DNA of 64,000 nt from Alicyclobacillus mali NBRC 102425. GTDB taxonomy: Bacteria; Bacillota; Bacilli; Alicyclobacillales; Alicyclobacillaceae. Position 1 is the first letter of the stretch, and each line of letters opens with the position of its first letter. Location of the stretch: the NCBI RefSeq assembly GCF_001570745.1, contig NZ_BCSG01000008.1, positions 1 through 64,000 of the forward strand, given 5' to 3'. The notes beneath the pieces were generated by a model. The model had not been told where the DNA came from. It saw only the letters and a list, made by a program, of their open reading frames with translations, and did not search any database. Positions 61,244 to 64,000 of this stretch are shown here, piece by piece. Both the position numbers and the translations under genes were made by a program.

Positions 61244-62626
61244 GTGGAGCGTTCGGAAGGTCAAGGATTTCGCCGTTCGCTCGGATTGCGCCAGGTGCTC
61301 TCCATCGCCGTGGCCGCCATTTCGCCCACCACGTCCGTGTTTCTGGTCTACAACACGGCCCTGTTTCAGGCTGGCACGGGCGTGTTCTGGGCCTTTCTCG
61401 TCGGCGCCTGCATCGCGCTGTCCATGGCGTTTTGCTACGCGGAACTCGGGTCCGCATATCCCGGTGCGGGCGGTGCGTACCGCATCGTGCAGCGCGTGCT
61501 GGGCGAGCCGTTTGGCTTCATCGCCGTCTTTCTCTTTCTCGTGCTCGGCGTCGTGATCACCGCGAGCATCCTCGTGTCCGCCGCCTCCTACCTGCACGCG
61601 CTCATCCCGGCGCTCCCGGTCAACTGGACGGCGGTCGCCATGATGGCCCTCGTCACCTGGCTTTCGCTGGAGCGCATCGGCGCAACGAGCGCCGTGGCGA
61701 CGGCGATGCTCGTGCTGGAGCTCGTGGTCATCCTCGCGTTCACGGCGCTGGCGTTTGCGCACGCGCAGCATTCGCTCGCGTACCTCGGGCGCCTCACCTA
61801 TCCCATCCGGGTCGATCACGCCCCGCAGTCCGTGAACGGGCAGGACCTCCTGGCCGCGGTGGTGCCGGCGCTGTTTGCGTTCAACGGCTACGATTGGCCG
61901 CTCTACTTCGCGGAAGAGACCGTCGAGACCCGTCGCGTCCTGCCCCGCGCCGTCCTTTTGGCTGCCATCATCAGCGTGGTGGTCGAGGTCCTCGCCGTGA
62001 TGGCGGCGACGCTCGCGGTGCCGCAGACGTCGTTCACCGTCATCCCATCGTCCTACTTGCCACTCGTGTCCATCGCGCAGTCGGCCGCGGGCCAGGCCGG
62101 GGCCACCATCTTGCTCGTCGGCGTCGTGATCGCCATGTTTGACACCGGACTCACGGGCAATTTGGCCTACGCGCGCATCTATCTGGACGCCGCGCGGGAC
62201 GGGAGTTGGCCAGGACCCGTCAACCGATTCTTCGCGAGCATGAATCGGCGCGGCGTGCCGAAGTGGGGATTTGTGTTGCTCGGCGTGGGCAACGCGCTGT
62301 TGTGTTACTTCACGTCTTTGAACAACCTCATCACCTTCACCGGCGTGATCATTGTCACCATCTACCTGCTCGTGGCGGTGTCGGCCATCGTGCACCGCGT
62401 GCGCCGCGGATCGGCCGAAGCGCCGTTTCGCATGCCGCTCTGGCCGCTGCCGCCTCTGATTGCGCTCTGCGGCGTGGGCTTGTCGCTCGTCGAACAGGCG
62501 CCTGGCGATCTCATCCGGACGGCCGTCCTCGTCGCCATCGCGCTCGTGTACGCGCTGGCCTATCTGCAGCGGCGCCGGGACTTGCGATCCGGCCGCGAAT
62601 CGTCCATGATGAAAGACAACAACTGA
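61244..62626 (+). CDS. APC-family amino acid permease
   Basis: 460 aa, about 12 membrane helices. FAELGSAYPGAGGAY-like segment reads CYAELGSAYPGAGGAYRIVQ, the TM2-3 signature of amino acid/polyamine/organocation carriers; FAFNGYDWPLYFAEET is the helix-6 region. Substrate not determined. GTG 61244 has GGGAGGAG 5 bases upstream; TATACT at 61176-61181 may be its -10. Confidence 0.85.
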   Translation: MERSEGQGFRRSLGLRQVLSIAVAAISPTTSVFLVYNTALFQAGTGVFWAFLVGACIALSMAFCYAELGSAYPGAGGAYRIVQRVLGEPFGFIAVFLFLVLGVVITASILVSAASYLHALIPALPVNWTAVAMMALVTWLSLERIGATSAVATAMLVLELVVILAFTALAFAHAQHSLAYLGRLTYPIRVDHAPQSVNGQDLLAAVVPALFAFNGYDWPLYFAEETVETRRVLPRAVLLAAIISVVVEVLAVMAATLAVPQTSFTVIPSSYLPLVSIAQSAAGQAGATILLVGVVIAMFDTGLTGNLAYARIYLDAARDGSWPGPVNRFFASMNRRGVPKWGFVLLGVGNALLCYFTSLNNLITFTGVIIVTIYLLVAVSAIVHRVRRGSAEAPFRMPLWPLPPLIALCGVGLSLVEQAPGDLIRTAVLVAIALVYALAYLQRRRDLRSGRESSMMKDNN

Positions 62627-62645
62627 ATCCGGAACACAACGCGCA

Positions 62646-62786
62646 ATCCTTCGGGGCAGGGTGAGGCCAAACGGCCAATTCCCGATCGGTGGTGATCCGA
62701 GCGCACGACTCGGTCAGTCCACGAGCCGCAAGGCACGAACTGGTGAGATTCCAGTACCGACGGTATAGTCCGGATGAAAGAAGGAT
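62646..62786 (+). ncRNA. FMN riboswitch (RFN element) upstream of ribD
   Basis: P1 pairs ATCCTTC (62646-62652) with GAAGGAT (62780-62786). The conserved blocks are present in order: CTTCGGGGCAGGGTGA, AATTCCCGATCGGTGGT, AGTCCACGAG, CTGGTGAGATTCCAGTACC, and GACGGTATAGTCCGGATG. It binds FMN and should lower ribD transcription through the terminator at 62847-62871. P3 has a normal extension. Twelve extra bases (GGCCAAACGGCC, 62665-62676) are inserted in loop L2, which is usually TGAAATT. Confidence 0.95.
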
Positions 62787-62846
62787 GGCGGCGCGTTGGC
62801 GCACGTCGTGCGCTTGCGCAGCTTGCCGAGACTCTTTTGCCCATTC

Positions 62847-62871
62847 GCCCCTGATTGCCAGGGGCTTTTTT
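62847..62871 (+). terminator. Riboswitch-controlled intrinsic terminator
   Basis: GCCCCTG / CAGGGGC stem (62847-62865) with a 5-base loop and six T, 26 bases before ribD. Confidence 0.9.
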
Positions 62872-62897
62872 CATGGGCGGATATGGGGGGATGGCCG

Positions 62898-64000
62898 ATG
62901 ACCGAAGACGAGCGGTACATGCACATGGCGCTTGAGGTGGCGCGCCTTGGCGAAGGCCAGACGTCTCCAAACCCGATGGTCGGTGCCATCGTCGTGAACG
63001 GCGGACGGGTGGTGGGGCAAGGCGCACATCTGATGGCGAGCACGCCGCACGCGGAGGTGCACGCGCTACGCATGGCGGGGGAGGCGGCGCGAGGCGCGAC
63101 GCTCTACGTCACGCTCGAGCCGTGCAATCACCACGGCAGGACCCCGCCCTGCACGGACGCCATCCTCGCCACAGGCGTTCGGCGCGTGGTGGTGGCCACG
63201 TTGGACGTGGATCCGCGAACCGCCGGGCTCGGCGTGAAGCGGCTGCAGGAGGCCGGGATCGAGGTGACGGTGGGCGTGCTCGAAGAAGAGGCGCGCGAAC
63301 TGAATCGTCACTTTTTTCACCGGGTCACGACCGGTCGCCCGTACGTGGTGTACAAGGTGGCCATGACGCTAAGCGGCCACGTGGCCGCATCGAGTGGCCA
63401 CAGCCAGTACGTGACCGGCCTCGCGGCGAGAGAGGACGTGCATCGGCTGCGGCAGGTCATTCCGGCCATCGGCGTCGGCGTCGGCACAGTCCTCGCGGAC
63501 GATCCGGAGTTGACCGCGCGCGATCTCGCCACGGGGACAAGGCGAGATCGTCAGCCGCTTCGCGTGGTGTTCGACACGCGGCTTCGCACGCCGCTAACCG
63601 CGCGCCTGCTGGCGGCGCCCGGGCGCACGCTTCTCCTCACGTCGGAGCGCATGGCGTCGTCGCCTGCCGCGAGGCGCCTCGCGGAACAGGGCGACGTCCG
63701 CATCGCGCCGGTGGCCGAGCGGGACGGCCACCTGGATCTGCACGCGGCGCTTTTGGCCGTCGCGGCGGAAGGCGCGAATGCCCTTCTGATGGAGGGCGGG
63801 CCCACGCTCGCGTCGGCGCTTCTTCAGAGCCGGCTCATCGACGAGGTGCGCGTGTATGTGGCGCCCAAGCTCCTCGCCAGCGGGTTGCCCGCCTTCGCGG
63901 GCGCTTTCACCCAGTCGATGGCCGAGGCCGTTGAACTTCACAGCGTGAGGAGCGAATGGCTGGGTGACCATCTCGTCCTCACAGGGCGAGTTCACTATCG
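62898..64000 (+). CDS. ribD: Riboflavin biosynthesis deaminase/reductase RibD, 3' end outside window
   Basis: First 367 codons are present. Deaminase domain (1-~145): zinc ligands His51, Cys76, Cys85 with catalytic Glu53 in TPHAEVHAL and LEPCNHHGRTPPCTDA. Reductase domain (~145 on): YVVYKVAMTLSGHVA, GVGTVLADDPELTAR, and LMEGGPTLASALLQSRLIDE. It makes the second and third steps from the GTP-derived pyrimidine in riboflavin synthesis. ATG 62898 follows GGGGGG by 7 bases. Under FMN riboswitch control; ribE, ribBA and ribH probably follow. Confidence 0.95.
   Translation, partial: MTEDERYMHMALEVARLGEGQTSPNPMVGAIVVNGGRVVGQGAHLMASTPHAEVHALRMAGEAARGATLYVTLEPCNHHGRTPPCTDAILATGVRRVVVATLDVDPRTAGLGVKRLQEAGIEVTVGVLEEEARELNRHFFHRVTTGRPYVVYKVAMTLSGHVAASSGHSQYVTGLAAREDVHRLRQVIPAIGVGVGTVLADDPELTARDLATGTRRDRQPLRVVFDTRLRTPLTARLLAAPGRTLLLTSERMASSPAARRLAEQGDVRIAPVAERDGHLDLHAALLAVAAEGANALLMEGGPTLASALLQSRLIDEVRVYVAPKLLASGLPAFAGAFTQSMAEAVELHSVRSEWLGDHLVLTGRVHY

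Overview
The window looks like chromosomal DNA of a GC-rich, spore-forming Firmicute, most likely Alicyclobacillus acidocaldarius or a close relative. The support is inferential: GC-rich third codon positions; Bacillus-type genes (yojF-bshB2 for bacillithiol, sdpR-sdpI, short HisG with HisZ, tagO, metI, ydeI, yjcF and ywdK homologues); frequent GTG/TTG starts behind strong AGGAGG-type ribosome sites; and plain TTGNNN-N17-TANNNT promoters. I saw no tRNA, rRNA, CRISPR array, insertion sequence or prophage. Most of it reads as core and metabolic genome with a few accessory inserts.

Layout. 1-4.6 kb: 3' part of a HelD-like helicase that enters the window through a (Tyr-Glu-Ala)n tandem repeat, an AraC regulator, an MFS exporter and a YjcF-type acetyltransferase. 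4.6-12 kb: a thiol/redox stretch (cupin, yojF-bshB2-LMW phosphatase, a CPDC thioredoxin, a catalytically degenerate acyl-CoA synthetase, trxB) and a Gln/Met/Gly/Tyr-rich repeat protein. 12-15.9 kb: fructose PTS locus with IIA transcribed divergently from fruR-fruK-fruA(IIBC). 16-25 kb: amidase, DUF423 membrane protein overlapped by an antisense EamA gene, S9 peptidase, YdeI, an sdpRI pair without the toxin genes, an orphan SWIM-finger protein and metI. 25.3-31.3 kb: an unusual run of methyltransferase, E1 alpha, E1 beta, AMP-forming acyl-CoA ligase and FMN alpha-hydroxyacid oxidase. 31.4-35.9 kb: maf, a possible 64-residue gene, a BaiN/HI0933 flavoprotein, EamA and an iron-type alcohol dehydrogenase.

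36-42.6 kb is an inducible sugar operon: LacI repressor, debranching-type glycosidase, lipoprotein binding protein and two permeases but no ATPase. Its promoter carries two AAACGTTT operators and three more copies lie inside the glycosidase gene. 42.7-51.6 kb: acnA, tagO, ctaB, two zinc alcohol dehydrogenases, ispG and a small LysM protein with a histidine tail. 51.7-58.4 kb: a tightly overlapped histidine operon hisZGDBHAFIE (no hisC or histidinol-phosphatase) behind a promoter with a palindrome across its -10. 58.4-64 kb: a small unknown protein, EamA, a small membrane protein, a zinc-type reductase, an APC permease, and an FMN riboswitch with an unusual loop insertion controlling ribD, which runs off the end.

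No single large new system was found. The best leads are the pseudo-acyl-CoA synthetase, the intragenic operator cluster, the riboswitch L2 insertion, the hydroxyacid/E1/ligase operon, the histidine-operon palindrome and the Q/M/G/Y repeat protein.
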